Source of the DNA: Streptomyces sp. DH41
GTDB taxonomy: Bacteria > Actinomycetota > Actinomycetes > Streptomycetales > Streptomycetaceae
Direction: 5' to 3'
Assembly: GCF_029813785.1 (NCBI RefSeq)
Contig: NZ_JARVKY010000005.1
Coordinates: forward strand, 186,001-250,000
Length of the DNA stretch: 64,000 bases
In this document: in pieces, positions 1-9,825 of the stretch
How the letters are laid out: each line of letters opens with the position of its first letter
Position numbering within the stretch: the first letter of the stretch is position 1
Program-made: the position numbers and the translations under genes
Notes under the pieces: generated by a model
Databases searched by the model: none
Seen by the model: only the letters and a program-made list of their open reading frames with translations
What the model was told of the DNA's origin: nothing

Positions 1-1
1 T

Positions 2-1963
2 GTGCAGGCGATCATCGCGGACATCGTGCCGCCCCGCGAACGCGGCCGCTTCATGGGTCTGATCGGCGCCGCCTTCGGGCTCGCCTCGGTCGCCGGCCCC
101 CTGCTGGGCGGCTACTTCACCGACCACCTCTCCTGGCGCTGGTGCTTCTACATCAACGTGCCCTTCGGCCTGGTCACCATGGCTGTCGTCGCCGTCGTCC
201 TGAAGCTGCCCAAGCCGCAGGTCAAGCCCCGGCTCGACATCCTGGGCGCCCTGCTGCTCGCCGCCGCCTCCACCTGCCTGGTCCTGCTGACCAGTTGGGG
301 CGGCACCGAGTACGAGTGGGGCTCGAAGGTCATCCTCGGTCTCGCCGCCGGAGCGGTCGCGGCCACCGTCCTCTTCCTCGTCGCCGAGCACTTCGCGCCC
401 GAACCACTGATCCCGCTGCGGCTGTTCCGCGACTCCGTCTTCAACGTCACCGGCCTGGTCGGGCTCGTCATCGGCGTCGCCCTGTTCGGCGCCGCCAGCT
501 ACCTGCCGACCTTCCTGCAGATGGTCGACGGCGCCACCGCCACCGAGTCGGGCCTGCTGATGCTGCCGATGATGGGCGGCATCGTCGGCGCCTCGATCAT
601 CTCCGGGCAGATGATCAGCCGGACCGGTCACTACCGGATCCACCCGATCCTCGGCGGAGCGCTGTCCGTCATCGGCATGTGGCTGCTGTCCCGGCTCGAC
701 GCCGACACGCCCCGGCTGCACTACAGCCTCTGGATGGCGGTCCTCGGCGCCGGCATCGGCATGGTGATGCCCGTCCTGGTCCTCGCCGTGCAGAACTCCG
801 TGCGCCCCGCCGACCTGGGCACCGCCACCAGCGCCAACAACTACTTCCGGCAGATCGGCGGCAGCGTCGGCGCGGCCATTTTCGGCACCCTCTTCGCCGA
901 CCGGCTCACCGACGCCCTGGCCGACCGGATCCCCGCCGAAGCGGGCACCGCCCTGCCCGACGCCGAGGCCATCACCCCACAACTCGTCCACTCCCTGCCC
1001 CCGGCGCTGCGCGACGCCTACATCGGGGCGTACGCCGACGCCATGCCGCGGATCTTCCTCTACCTGGTGCCGGTGCTCGTCCTCGGGCTGCTCATCGCCT
1101 TCTTCCTCAAGGAGAAACCCCTGGTGTCCCACAACGCCCCCGTCACCGACCCGCAGACCGCACAGCCCGTCGCCCCCGTCCCGCAGGCACGCTCGCCGTA
1201 CGCCGCAGGCATCCCCGTCTGCGGCACGGTGCAGCACCCCGACGGCACCGTCGTGCCCCGCGCGGCGCTCACCCTCATCAACGTCGGCGGGCAGCAGATC
1301 GGCCGGGGCGCCAGCGGCGACGACGGACGGTACGCGCTGGCCACGCCCGGCTCGGGGTCGTACGTCCTGATCGCCGCGGCCGGCGGCCACCAGCCGCAGG
1401 CGGTCTCCGTGACCGTCGGCGAACGCCCGGTGGAACTGGACGTGGTCCTCGGCGGCGCCGGGCGCCTGGCCGGCAGCGTGCTCACCGCGGACGGCAGCCC
1501 CGTACGCGACGCGACCGTCACCCTCACCAACGTCCACGGCGAGGTCGTCGCCACCACCCGCAGCGGCCGTGAGGGCGGCTACGTCATCACCGAGCTGGTG
1601 GCCGGCGAGTACACCCTCGCCGGCAGTGCCCCTGCCTTCCGCCCGGCCGCGCTGCCCGTCAGCGTCCAGGCCGCCCGGGAGACCCGCCAGGACGTGGAGC
1701 TGGCCGGCGGCGCCGTACTGCGAGGCACCGTGCGCGCCAGTGGCGGACGGGCCGTGGAGGACGCGCGCGTGACGCTGCTCGACGCGGCGGGCAACGTGGT
1801 GGACACGATGACCACCGGGCCGGACGGCACCTTCCGGTTCGTCGACCTGTCGTCCGGCGAGTACACCGTCATCGCCGCCGGCTACCCGCCCGTCGCGACC
1901 GTCCTCCAGGTGGCCGGCGGCGGCCGTACGGAACGCGACCTCCAGCTCGGGCACGAGGACTGA
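2..1963 (+). CDS. MFS drug exporter (DHA2/EmrB type) fused to three CnaB-like repeats, 5' truncated
   Basis: The gene enters from the left edge, so the first transmembrane helices are missing; 653 codons remain. Residues 1-370 are hydrophobic and resemble helices 4-14 of a 14-helix EmrB/QacA exporter. The conserved [10 protein letters not shown] loop and the [10 protein letters not shown] motif characteristic of proton-driven antiporters are present. Residues 405-650 are soluble and form three successive repeats of about 82 residues, each shaped GxV...PVxxAxVTL...DGxYxxxxLxxGxYTxxAxA, typical of carboxypeptidase regulatory-like/CnaB beta-sandwich domains. MFS exporters normally end after the last helix, so this C-terminal array is an unusual fusion. 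The substrate is unknown. The array should follow the last helix and so face the cytoplasm if the topology is the usual one. A hairpin follows the stop. Confidence 0.85.
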   Translation: MQAIIADIVPPRERGRFMGLIGAAFGLASVAGPLLGGYFTDHLSWRWCFYINVPFGLVTMAVVAVVLKLPKPQVKPRLDILGALLLAAASTCLVLLTSWGGTEYEWGSKVILGLAAGAVAATVLFLVAEHFAPEPLIPLRLFRDSVFNVTGLVGLVIGVALFGAASYLPTFLQMVDGATATESGLLMLPMMGGIVGASIISGQMISRTGHYRIHPILGGALSVIGMWLLSRLDADTPRLHYSLWMAVLGAGIGMVMPVLVLAVQNSVRPADLGTATSANNYFRQIGGSVGAAIFGTLFADRLTDALADRIPAEAGTALPDAEAITPQLVHSLPPALRDAYIGAYADAMPRIFLYLVPVLVLGLLIAFFLKEKPLVSHNAPVTDPQTAQPVAPVPQARSPYAAGIPVCGTVQHPDGTVVPRAALTLINVGGQQIGRGASGDDGRYALATPGSGSYVLIAAAGGHQPQAVSVTVGERPVELDVVLGGAGRLAGSVLTADGSPVRDATVTLTNVHGEVVATTRSGREGGYVITELVAGEYTLAGSAPAFRPAALPVSVQAARETRQDVELAGGAVLRGTVRASGGRAVEDARVTLLDAAGNVVDTMTTGPDGTFRFVDLSSGEYTVIAAGYPPVATVLQVAGGGRTERDLQLGHED

Positions 1964-1969
1964 GACCGG

Positions 1970-1997
1970 ACACCGGCGCGCGGGCGCGCGCCGGTGT
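1970..1997 (+). terminator. Intrinsic-type hairpin after the MFS/CnaB gene
   Basis: Perfect 11-bp inverted repeat (ACACCGGCGCG / CGCGCCGGTGT) with a 6-nt loop, starting 7 nt after the stop codon. There is no T tract, as is common for Streptomyces terminators. It separates the exporter from the phosphatase gene. Confidence 0.6.
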
Positions 1998-2108
1998 GTT
2001 CGCGCGCCACCAATTCCCCCGTTGCCGCACACGGCCACCGGCCACCGCCGTACGGTGGTGACGGCGACACAGATCTCGCGGAGCCGTGGGGAGAGAGGGC
2101 CTGACGCC

Positions 2109-4631
2109 ATGGACCATGGCACCCAGCGGGACGCACCTCCAGGCCGCCGGGCCGGACCCGGCGCCGTGCCCGCGGACCCCGTGGCCGGCCGTGTCCCGCT
2201 GGCCGTCGTCGTGGTCGACCGAGAGGGGCTGGTCTCCCACTGGAGCCGGGGCGCACGGCGGCTGTTCGCCCTGCCCAAGGAGGAGGCGATCGGCAGGCCC
2301 GCCCCCGACCTGCTGCCCGTCTCGGGCGTGCTCCCGGACGACGAGACCGAGGACGCCACCGCCTACGGCCGGTACGCGGCGTACGACGGCCTCGGGCCCG
2401 GCCTGGAGTCCTCCCTCGACGGACAGCTGTCCTACCCGGTGGCGGGCCGTGCCCGTCTGACCGTGCCGGGCAACGACCGCGTCGACGTGCTGTGGTGGGC
2501 GTACCCCCTGGTGGGGCCCGGGCGGGAACGGCTGCTCGTACTGGCCGCCGACGCGGACGGACTGCGGCGGGACCACACCGAAGGGCGCGCCGGGGGCCGG
2601 CCCACCCCGGAGACGAGGGCCGAGGAGTCGGCCGGCGACGGGCCGACCGTCGAACGGATCGCGCCCGGCTTCGCGCCGCACACCGACTTCCCCGGCGCCG
2701 GGGAACTCGCCCGCCGCCTCCCCGAGATCCTGCCCAGCATGAGCGTCGGCGAGAGCGCCCGCATCGTCGCGCAGGTCCTCGAACTGGGCTATCCGATCCT
2801 GGAGTTCAGCCGGAACGACCGGGTACCCGTCACTCCCGACTGGGGCGTGCCCCGGCGGGCCGGGCGCGGGGCGCGTCGCGAGCGGGCGGCCCGGGCACTG
2901 GCGGCCGGCGAGCCGGTACCGGACGACCTGCGGGACGAGGCCGAGGACCTGGAGTACGCCGCCGTACGCGAACGCCTGGAGTTCCTCAACGAGGTCAGCG
3001 GCCGGATCGGCACCTCGCTCGACCTCTCCCGGACCATCGTGGAGGTCAGCAAGGCGGTCGTCCCGCGCTTCACCGACGTCGCCGGAACCTACCTGCGCGA
3101 ACAGGTCGTCGCCGGCGAGGGTTTCCCCGACGGCGTGCCGGACACGACGACGATGTGGCACCGGGTCGCCCTGGAGCACACCGACGAACCCGGCCGCTGG
3201 GACGACGTCGTACCGGTCGGCGAGGCCATGCCGTTCCCGGCGCACACCCCCTTCTTCCAGTGCATGACCAGTGGCGAGCCGGTCCTGGTGCCCCGCATCA
3301 CCGAGGAGATGGGCCACGCCATCGCCTCCCAGTTCGAGAAGCGGGACATCCGGCCGCTCATCACGGGCCGCTCGATGCTGCTGGTGCCCCTGAAGGCACG
3401 CGACGTCGTCCTGGGCTTCATGATCCTGCTCCGGCACCCGGAGCGGCCCGTCTTCAACGACATGGACCGGGTCACCGGCGCCGAACTCGCCGCCCGCGCG
3501 GGCCTCGTCCTCGACAACGCGCGCATGTACACGTACCAGGAGAACGTCGCAGAGACGCTCCAGGACAGCATGCTGCCGCACATCCCCGCACACATGGCCG
3601 GCTGCGACATCTCCACCCGCTACCTGCCCGGCACCCTCCTCGGACGCGTCGGCGGCGACTGGTTCGACTCGGTCAAGCTGCCCGGTGCCCGCACCGCCCT
3701 CGTCGTCGGCGACGTGATGGGCCACGGCCTGGGCTCCGCCGCCATGATGGGCCAGTTGCGCACCGCCGTACAGACCATGGCCGGCCTCGACCTGCCGCCC
3801 GCCCAACTCCTGCGCAACCTCGACGACCTCGCCCAGCGGCTCGGCGACACCCACCTGGCGACCTGCCTGTACGCCGTCTACGACCCCATCGCCGGTGAGC
3901 TGCACCTCGCCAACGCCGGTCACATCCCGCCGGTCCTGGTGCGCGCCGAGGACGGCGCCAGTGAGCTGATCGACCTGCCCACGGGGGCGCCGATCGGGGT
4001 CGGTGGAGTGCCCTTCGAGTCGGTACGCGTACGCGTGGCGCCCGGCGACCGGCTGGTGATGTGCACCGACGGCCTGGTGGAGGTGCGCGGCGAGGACATC
4101 GGCGTGGGCCTCGCCGCCCTCTGCGAGTCCGCCGCCCACCCGGCCGCCTCCATGGACGACGCCTGCGACACCATCATCCGCGCGCTGGGCACGCGCGGGG
4201 GCCGCAAGGACGACGTGGCCCTGCTGATGGCCAGGCTCACCGGAATCCAGCCGGACGCCGTCGCCGAATGGCGCCTCGCCCGGGACCCGGCCGAGGTCGG
4301 CCGCGCCCGCGCGGCGGTCCGCGAGCAACTCCACGACTGGGGCCTGCCGAAGCTGGCCGACTCCGCCGAGCTGATGGCCGGCGAACTGGTCACCAACGCC
4401 GTACGGCACGCCCACGCCCGCCCCGTCGAGCTGCGTCTGGTCCGCGCCGACACGCTGCTGTGCGAGGTGGACGACGACGACCACGAACTGCCCGCGCTGC
4501 GCGGCGCCGGCCCGGACGACGAGGCCGGGCGCGGCCTGCGCGTCGTCAGCACCCTCGCCCGCGAGTGGGGAGCGAGCCGCACGAAGGCGGGCAAGACCGT
4601 CTGGTTCGAGCTGACGCTGCCCCGCCGCTGA
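2109..4631 (+). CDS. PAS-GAF-PP2C (SpoIIE) phosphatase with C-terminal HATPase domain
   Basis: A predicted cytoplasmic regulatory Ser/Thr phosphatase of 840 residues. A PAS-like domain (about 30-140) is followed by a GAF domain (about 295-475). A SpoIIE/PP2C core (476-707) contains the metal-binding VVGDVMGHG motif near residue 531 and a later DGLVEVRG motif. The C-terminus (718-840) is an anti-sigma-type HATPase_c domain with LVTNAVRHA as N-box. Proteins of this layout dephosphorylate anti-anti-sigma factors and bind sigma or anti-sigma partners. The start at 2109 is chosen because GGGGAGAGAG lies just upstream; an in-frame start at 2022 has no ribosome binding site. No anti-sigma or anti-anti-sigma gene is adjacent, so the target is unknown. 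Confidence 0.9.
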   Translation: MDHGTQRDAPPGRRAGPGAVPADPVAGRVPLAVVVVDREGLVSHWSRGARRLFALPKEEAIGRPAPDLLPVSGVLPDDETEDATAYGRYAAYDGLGPGLESSLDGQLSYPVAGRARLTVPGNDRVDVLWWAYPLVGPGRERLLVLAADADGLRRDHTEGRAGGRPTPETRAEESAGDGPTVERIAPGFAPHTDFPGAGELARRLPEILPSMSVGESARIVAQVLELGYPILEFSRNDRVPVTPDWGVPRRAGRGARRERAARALAAGEPVPDDLRDEAEDLEYAAVRERLEFLNEVSGRIGTSLDLSRTIVEVSKAVVPRFTDVAGTYLREQVVAGEGFPDGVPDTTTMWHRVALEHTDEPGRWDDVVPVGEAMPFPAHTPFFQCMTSGEPVLVPRITEEMGHAIASQFEKRDIRPLITGRSMLLVPLKARDVVLGFMILLRHPERPVFNDMDRVTGAELAARAGLVLDNARMYTYQENVAETLQDSMLPHIPAHMAGCDISTRYLPGTLLGRVGGDWFDSVKLPGARTALVVGDVMGHGLGSAAMMGQLRTAVQTMAGLDLPPAQLLRNLDDLAQRLGDTHLATCLYAVYDPIAGELHLANAGHIPPVLVRAEDGASELIDLPTGAPIGVGGVPFESVRVRVAPGDRLVMCTDGLVEVRGEDIGVGLAALCESAAHPAASMDDACDTIIRALGTRGGRKDDVALLMARLTGIQPDAVAEWRLARDPAEVGRARAAVREQLHDWGLPKLADSAELMAGELVTNAVRHAHARPVELRLVRADTLLCEVDDDDHELPALRGAGPDDEAGRGLRVVSTLAREWGASRTKAGKTVWFELTLPRR

Positions 4632-4779
4632 ACCGCCCCGCGCCACCCGGGGGCGCGCGCCGTTGGTATGTCCGGTGAAGGTATGCGCCGGGCGCTTGTG
4701 GCCGTGAGCGGGGCGCGGTACACCGTACGGGCTCGTCGCCTTCGGCGGGCCGTACGTCGTCGCAGGTGGGGAGACGGGC

Positions 4780-5505
4780 ATGAGCGTGACGAGTCGGTAC
4801 CGGGACGCCTGGGAGAGCTTCTGGAGCGAGGCGCCCGAAGGACAGGGGGCGGTGTTCTGGGACGCGGAGCCGATGCTGACCGCCGGCCGTCACCTGGCGC
4901 ACTTCGAGCCACACCTGACCGACCCCGGCCTGCCCCTGATAGACCTCGGCTGCGGCAACGGCACCCAGACCCGCTACTTCGCGGACCGCTTCCCGCACGT
5001 CGTCGGCGCCGACCTGTCCGCCGCCGCCCTCGGCCACGCCCGCCACGCCGACCCCGCCGGCCGGGCGGCGTACCGGCGGCTGGACGCCGCCGACAAGGCC
5101 GAGACCAAGACGCTGCACGCGGAGCTGGGTGACGCCAACGTCTATGTGCGGGGCGTCCTGCACCAGTGCGAGCCCGACGACCGCCGGCCACTGGCCGACG
5201 CCCTGGCCGCACTCGTCGGCGAACGTGGCCGCGCCTTCCTGGTGGAGCCCTCCCAGGCCGCCAGGACCGTACTGACGGGGCTGGCCCAGGGCCCCGAGGG
5301 GCCGCCGGCCAAGCTCGCGCCCGTCCTCCGGCACGGCCTGACCCCCGGCGCGGTCCCCGACGAGGCGATACCGGAGTACCTGGCCGCGGCCGGCCTCACC
5401 GTCCTGGCGAGCGGCGAACTCCCGTTGATCACCACGGAGTACACACCGGACGGCGCCCGGATCGAGCTGCCGTCGACGTGGGTGGTGGCGGGGCGGCGCG
5501 CGTGA
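4780..5505 (+). CDS. Class I SAM-dependent methyltransferase
   Basis: 241 residues with the Rossmann-fold SAM motif LIDLGCGNGT at 53-62, an acidic motif II (VVGADLSAAALGHA) and a post-motif region typical of small-molecule methyltransferases. The start follows GGTGGGGAGACGGGC. The N-terminus (SRYRDAWESFWSEAP) resembles a small Streptomyces family annotated only as methyltransferase. Substrate unknown. It stands alone: 148 bp separate it from the phosphatase and 98 bp from the M55 peptidase. Confidence 0.8.
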   Translation: MSVTSRYRDAWESFWSEAPEGQGAVFWDAEPMLTAGRHLAHFEPHLTDPGLPLIDLGCGNGTQTRYFADRFPHVVGADLSAAALGHARHADPAGRAAYRRLDAADKAETKTLHAELGDANVYVRGVLHQCEPDDRRPLADALAALVGERGRAFLVEPSQAARTVLTGLAQGPEGPPAKLAPVLRHGLTPGAVPDEAIPEYLAAAGLTVLASGELPLITTEYTPDGARIELPSTWVVAGRRA

Positions 5506-5603
5506 CGGGGCGCACGGGGCGGTGACCAGCCATTGGTCTGGGCCGGTGAGAGTTTTCCACAGGCCTGGCTGCCATTCGGCACGACCGCGTAACGTGGCGC
5601 AGC

Positions 5604-6437
5604 ATGAAGATCCTCATCAGCGCCGACATGGAAGGCGCCACCGGTGTCACCTGGCCGGCCGACGTGCTGCCGGGGACGCCGCAGTGGGAGCGGTGCCGGT
5701 CGATGTTCACCTCGGACGTGAACGCCGCCGTGCTGGGTTTCCTCGACGGCGGGGCCGACGAGGTGCTCGTCAACGAGGCGCACTGGACCATGCGCAACCT
5801 CCTCCTGGAGCGGCTCGACGAGCGGACGCAGATGCTCACCGGCCGGCACAAACCGCTGTCCATGGTGGAGGGCGTCCAGCACGGGGACGTGGACGGCATC
5901 GCCTTCGTCGGGTACCACGCGGGCGCCGGGATGGAGGGCGTCCTCGCGCACACCTTCCTCGCCAACCAGATCACCGGCGTCTGGCTGAACGACGTACGGG
6001 CCAGTGAGGGCCTGCTCAACGCGCACGTCGTCGCCGAGTACGGGGTGCCGGTGGTGCTCGTCACCGGGGACGACGTGGCGTGCGAGGACGCGCTCGGGTA
6101 CGCGCCCGAGGCGCTGAAGGTCGCGGTCAAGGACCATGTGTCGCGGTACGCGGCCGTGTGCCGTACGCCGGCCAGGACCGCCGGTGACATCCGGGCGGCG
6201 GCCAAGGAGGCGGCGGCGCTCGCGGTGCGGCACGAGCCGGTGAACGGGGGGCCCTTCACCGTCGCCGTGGAGTTCGACGCCGAGCACCTGGCGGCGGCCT
6301 CGACCGTCGTGCCGGGCGTGGCCCGCGTCGCGGAGCGGAAGGTGGCGTACACCCACGACACCATGTTCGAGGCGATCCGTACCTTCAAGGCGGTCACGAC
6401 GATCGCCTCGGCCGCGGTGGAGGAGCAGTATGGCTGA
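5604..6437 (+). CDS. M55 family zinc D-aminopeptidase (DppA-like)
   Basis: 277 residues, the usual M55 length. The expected zinc ligands of B. subtilis DppA are in place: Asp8 and Glu10 (ISADMEGATG), His60 (NEAH), His105 (GYHAGAG) and Glu135 (RASEG). The family removes N-terminal D-amino acids (D-Ala-D-Ala and similar peptides) and acts in the cytoplasm on imported wall peptides. There is no Shine-Dalgarno sequence; a TAACGT hexamer lies 8 nt before the ATG, so the mRNA may be leaderless. The stop overlaps the next start by 8 bp, so it is co-translated with the M20 peptidase. It heads a run of four peptidase genes. Confidence 0.9.
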   Translation: MKILISADMEGATGVTWPADVLPGTPQWERCRSMFTSDVNAAVLGFLDGGADEVLVNEAHWTMRNLLLERLDERTQMLTGRHKPLSMVEGVQHGDVDGIAFVGYHAGAGMEGVLAHTFLANQITGVWLNDVRASEGLLNAHVVAEYGVPVVLVTGDDVACEDALGYAPEALKVAVKDHVSRYAAVCRTPARTAGDIRAAAKEAAALAVRHEPVNGGPFTVAVEFDAEHLAAASTVVPGVARVAERKVAYTHDTMFEAIRTFKAVTTIASAAVEEQYG

Positions 6438-7803
6438 GCAGCGGGCCGTGAGCACATCCGAGGGCCCGTCCGACGGCCTGTCCGACGGCACGTCCGGGGG
6501 TACGGACGCCCAGGCGCTGGACGAGGTCGTGCGGTTCACCTCCGAGCTGATCCGGATCGACACGACGAACCGCGGCGGCGGTGACTGCCGGGAGCGCCCG
6601 GCCGCCGAGTACGCCGCCGCGCGGCTCGCCGAGGCCGGGATCGAGCCCACGCTGCTGGAACGCACCGAGGGCCGCACCAACGTCGTCGCCCGGATCGAGG
6701 GCACCGACCCGTCGGCCGGCGCGCTGCTCGTACACGGTCACCTGGACGTGGTGCCCGCCGAGGCCGCCGACTGGAGCGTCCACCCGTTCTCCGGGGAGAT
6801 CCGCGACGGGGTCGTCTGGGGGCGCGGCGCCGTCGACATGAAGAACATGGACGCGATGATCCTGGCCGTCGCGCGCGACTGGGCCCGGCGTGGGGTACGT
6901 CCCCGGCGGGACGTCGTCATCGCGTTCACCGCGGACGAGGAGGCCAGCGCCGAGGACGGCTCCGGCTTCCTCGCCGACCGGCACGCCGCGCTGTTCGAGG
7001 GCTGCACCGAGGGTGTCAGCGAGTCGGGTGCGTTCACCTTCCACGACGGTGCCGGCCGGCAGTTCTACCCGATCGCCGCCGGGGAGCGCGGCACGGGCTG
7101 GCTCAAGCTCACCGCGCGGGGGCGGGCCGGCCACGGGTCCAAGGTGAACCGGGAGAACGCGGTCACCCGGCTCGCCGCGGCGATCACCCGCATCGGTGAC
7201 CACGAGTGGCCGCTGCGCCTGACCCCGACCGTGCGCGCCGCCCTCACCGAACTCGCCGCCGTCTACGGCATCGAGACCGATCTGCGTGACGTCGACGCGC
7301 TGCTGGACAAGCTCGGGCCCGCCGCGGGGCTGGTCGAGGCCACCGTCCGCAACAGCAGCAACCCGACCATGCTGGACGCCGGCTACAAGGTCAACGTGAT
7401 CCCCGGGCAGGCCGTCGCGTACGTCGACGGGCGCTTCCTGCACGGCTGCGAGGACGAGTTCCGCAGTACCCTCGACCGGCTCACGGGGCCGGACGTGGAC
7501 TGGGAGTTCGCCCACCGCGAGGTCGCCCTCCAGGCGCCGGTGGACTCGCCGACGTACGCCCGGATGCGTGCCGCCGTCGAGGAGTTCGCCCCGGAGGGGC
7601 ACGTGGTGCCGTACTGCATGTCCGGGGGGACGGACGCCAAGCAGTTCTCGCGGCTCGGCATCACCGGTTACGGCTTCGCGCCGCTGAAGCTGCCCGAGGG
7701 CTTCGACTACCAGGCCCTGTTCCACGGTGTCGACGAACGGGTCCCCGTCGAGGCGCTGCACTTCGGCGTACGCGTCCTCGACCGGTTCCTGCGCACGGCG
7801 TAG
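6430..7803 (+). CDS. M20 family metallopeptidase (ArgE/DapE/carboxypeptidase type)
   Basis: 457 residues. Di-zinc aminoacylase-fold motifs are visible: LLVHGHLDVVPA (ligand His104, catalytic Asp106), GRGAVDMKNM (bridging Asp136), ADEEASAEDG (catalytic Glu170, Glu171) and a late FHGVDE near residue 436 that supplies the last ligand His. An internal dimerisation domain fills roughly 210-330. The N-terminal 28 residues are a low-complexity Ser-Asp-Gly stretch not seen in typical M20 enzymes. It overlaps the M55 gene by 8 bp, implying a shared mRNA and coupling. Likely a di- or oligopeptidase that finishes peptide degradation; exact substrate unknown. Confidence 0.9.
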   Translation: MAEQRAVSTSEGPSDGLSDGTSGGTDAQALDEVVRFTSELIRIDTTNRGGGDCRERPAAEYAAARLAEAGIEPTLLERTEGRTNVVARIEGTDPSAGALLVHGHLDVVPAEAADWSVHPFSGEIRDGVVWGRGAVDMKNMDAMILAVARDWARRGVRPRRDVVIAFTADEEASAEDGSGFLADRHAALFEGCTEGVSESGAFTFHDGAGRQFYPIAAGERGTGWLKLTARGRAGHGSKVNRENAVTRLAAAITRIGDHEWPLRLTPTVRAALTELAAVYGIETDLRDVDALLDKLGPAAGLVEATVRNSSNPTMLDAGYKVNVIPGQAVAYVDGRFLHGCEDEFRSTLDRLTGPDVDWEFAHREVALQAPVDSPTYARMRAAVEEFAPEGHVVPYCMSGGTDAKQFSRLGITGYGFAPLKLPEGFDYQALFHGVDERVPVEALHFGVRVLDRFLRTA

Positions 7804-7843
7804 CGGACACCCTGGGACCGTTCGACAAGGATCTGGAGGAGAA

Positions 7844-9811
7844 GTGGGGAAGTCAGTGCCGACCCTGGCGTACGGATCGTGGCCCTCGCCCGTCGACGCG
7901 GCCCTCGCCGCCGCGCACGACGGACGGCCCGACGACGTGGGCCTCGTCGGCGACGAGGTGTGGTGGACCGCGCCCCGGCCCGCCGAGGGCGGCCGGCGCA
8001 CCCTGGTGCGGCGGCACCCCGACGGCACCGAGGAGCCGGTGCTGCCCGCCCCCTGGAACGTGCGCAGCCGCGTCATCGAGTACGGCGGCCGGCCCTGGGC
8101 CGCGCACATGACCGGGACCGGGCCGCTGGTGGTCTTCGTGAACTTCGCCGACCAGCGGCTGTACGCCTACGAGCCGGGCGGCGGCGAGCCGCGTCCGCTG
8201 ACACCCGTCTCGCCGGTGGGCGGCGGGCTGCGCTGGGCCGAGCCGGAGGTGCGTGACGAGTACGGCGAGGTCTGGTGCGTCCTGGAGGAGTTCACCGGCG
8301 ACGGGCCCAGCGACGTGCGCCGGGTCCTGGCAGCGGTGCCGCTGGACGGCTCGGCGGCCGACGACCGGGACGCGGTTCGCGAACTCACGGGCGACCGGCA
8401 CCGCTTCGTCACCGGCCCCCGCCTCTCGCCCGACGGGCGGCGCGCGGCCTGGCTCGCCTGGGACCACCCGCGTATGCCCTGGGACGGCACCGAGCTGATC
8501 GTCGCGGAGGTCGGCCCGGAGGGCACGTTCCGGGACGCGCGGACCGTCGCCGGCGGCCCCGAGGAGTCGATCGCCCAGGCGGACTGGGCCCCCGACGGCG
8601 CCCTGCTGTACGCCGGTGACCGCACCGGCTGGTGGAACCTCTACCGCGACGGGCAGCCGCTGTGCGCCCGCGAGGAGGAGTTCGGCGGGCCGCTGTGGAA
8701 GCTCGGCCAGCGCTGGTTCGCGCCGCTGGACAGCGGCCTGATCGCCGTCGTGCACGGCCGTGGCGCCACCGCCCTCGGCATACTCGACCCGGAGACCGGC
8801 GAGGTCGTCGACGCGGCGGGCCCCTGGACCGAGTTCGCGGGCACCCTCGCCGCGTACGGCGAGCGAGTGGTGGCCGTCGGCGCGAGTCCCCGCAGCTCCT
8901 ACGAGGTGGTCGAACTGGACGCCCGTACCGGCCGGGCCCGGGTCGTCGGCGCCGCTCACGACGACGCCGTGGACCCGGCGTACTACCCCGAACCGCGGAT
9001 CCGCACCTTCACCGGACCCGCCGGGCGGGAGATCCACGCCCACCTCTATCCGCCGCACAACCCGGGCTGCCGCGCACCGGACGGCGAGCTGCCGCCGTAC
9101 GTCATCTGGGCGCACGGCGGTCCCACCAGCCGGTCGCCCCTCGTCCTCGACCTGGAGATCGCCTACTTCACCTCGCGCGGCATCGGCGTCGCGGAGGTCA
9201 ACTACGGCGGCTCCACCGGGTACGGCCGGGAGTACCGCAACCGGCTGCGAGAGCAGTGGGGCGTCGTCGACGTCGAGGACTGCGCGGCCGTCGCCCTCGC
9301 CCTGGCGGAGGAGGGCACCGCCGACCGGGAGCGGCTCGCCGTGCGCGGTGGCAGTGCCGGTGGCTGGACGGCCGCCGCCTCGCTGGCCACGACCGACGTC
9401 TACGCCTGCGGCACGGTCATCTATCCGATCCTCGACCTGACGGGCTGGGGCACGGGGGAGACCCACGACTTCGAGTCGAGGTACCTGGAGAGCCTCATCG
9501 GCCCGTACGCCGACGTACCCGTCCGGTACGTCGAGCGGTCGCCCTCCGAGCACGCCGACCGGGTCACCGTGCCCTTCCTGCTCCTCCAGGGGCTCGACGA
9601 CGTGATCTGCCCGCCCGTACAGTGCGAGCGGTTCCTCGCCCGCATGGACGGCCGGGGAGTGCCGCACGCGTACCTCGCCTTCGAGGGCGAGGGGCACGGA
9701 TTCCGCCGGGCGGGGACCATGGTGCGCGCCCTGGAGGCCGAGCTCTCCCTCTACGCGCAGGTCTTCGGCCTCGACCCGCGCGGCATCCCGACCCTGGAGC
9801 TGACCGGATGA
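7844..9811 (+). CDS. S9 prolyl oligopeptidase-family serine peptidase
   Basis: About 655 residues: an N-terminal beta-propeller region with WD-like blades (for example LSPDGRRAAWLAWD and ADWAPDGALLY) and a C-terminal alpha/beta-hydrolase domain. The nucleophile lies in RGGSAGGW near residue 502, the acid in LQGLDDVICPP near 584 and the histidine in GEGHGFRRAG near 615. Such enzymes cleave short peptides, often acylaminoacyl or dipeptidyl. GGAGGA precedes GTG 7844; an in-frame GTG at 7856 is an alternative. It lies 40 bp downstream of the M20 gene and almost abuts the S66 gene, so the four peptidases probably form one transcript. No signal peptide is seen. Confidence 0.88.
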   Translation: MGKSVPTLAYGSWPSPVDAALAAAHDGRPDDVGLVGDEVWWTAPRPAEGGRRTLVRRHPDGTEEPVLPAPWNVRSRVIEYGGRPWAAHMTGTGPLVVFVNFADQRLYAYEPGGGEPRPLTPVSPVGGGLRWAEPEVRDEYGEVWCVLEEFTGDGPSDVRRVLAAVPLDGSAADDRDAVRELTGDRHRFVTGPRLSPDGRRAAWLAWDHPRMPWDGTELIVAEVGPEGTFRDARTVAGGPEESIAQADWAPDGALLYAGDRTGWWNLYRDGQPLCAREEEFGGPLWKLGQRWFAPLDSGLIAVVHGRGATALGILDPETGEVVDAAGPWTEFAGTLAAYGERVVAVGASPRSSYEVVELDARTGRARVVGAAHDDAVDPAYYPEPRIRTFTGPAGREIHAHLYPPHNPGCRAPDGELPPYVIWAHGGPTSRSPLVLDLEIAYFTSRGIGVAEVNYGGSTGYGREYRNRLREQWGVVDVEDCAAVALALAEEGTADRERLAVRGGSAGGWTAAASLATTDVYACGTVIYPILDLTGWGTGETHDFESRYLESLIGPYADVPVRYVERSPSEHADRVTVPFLLLQGLDDVICPPVQCERFLARMDGRGVPHAYLAFEGEGHGFRRAGTMVRALEAELSLYAQVFGLDPRGIPTLELTG

Positions 9812-9825
9812 GGGAGGGGAGACCG

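Noticed and set aside
1869..4781. Open frame of 970 codons on the minus strand opposite the PP2C phosphatase
   Set aside because: Low-complexity shadow of a gene with complete PP2C and HATPase motifs.
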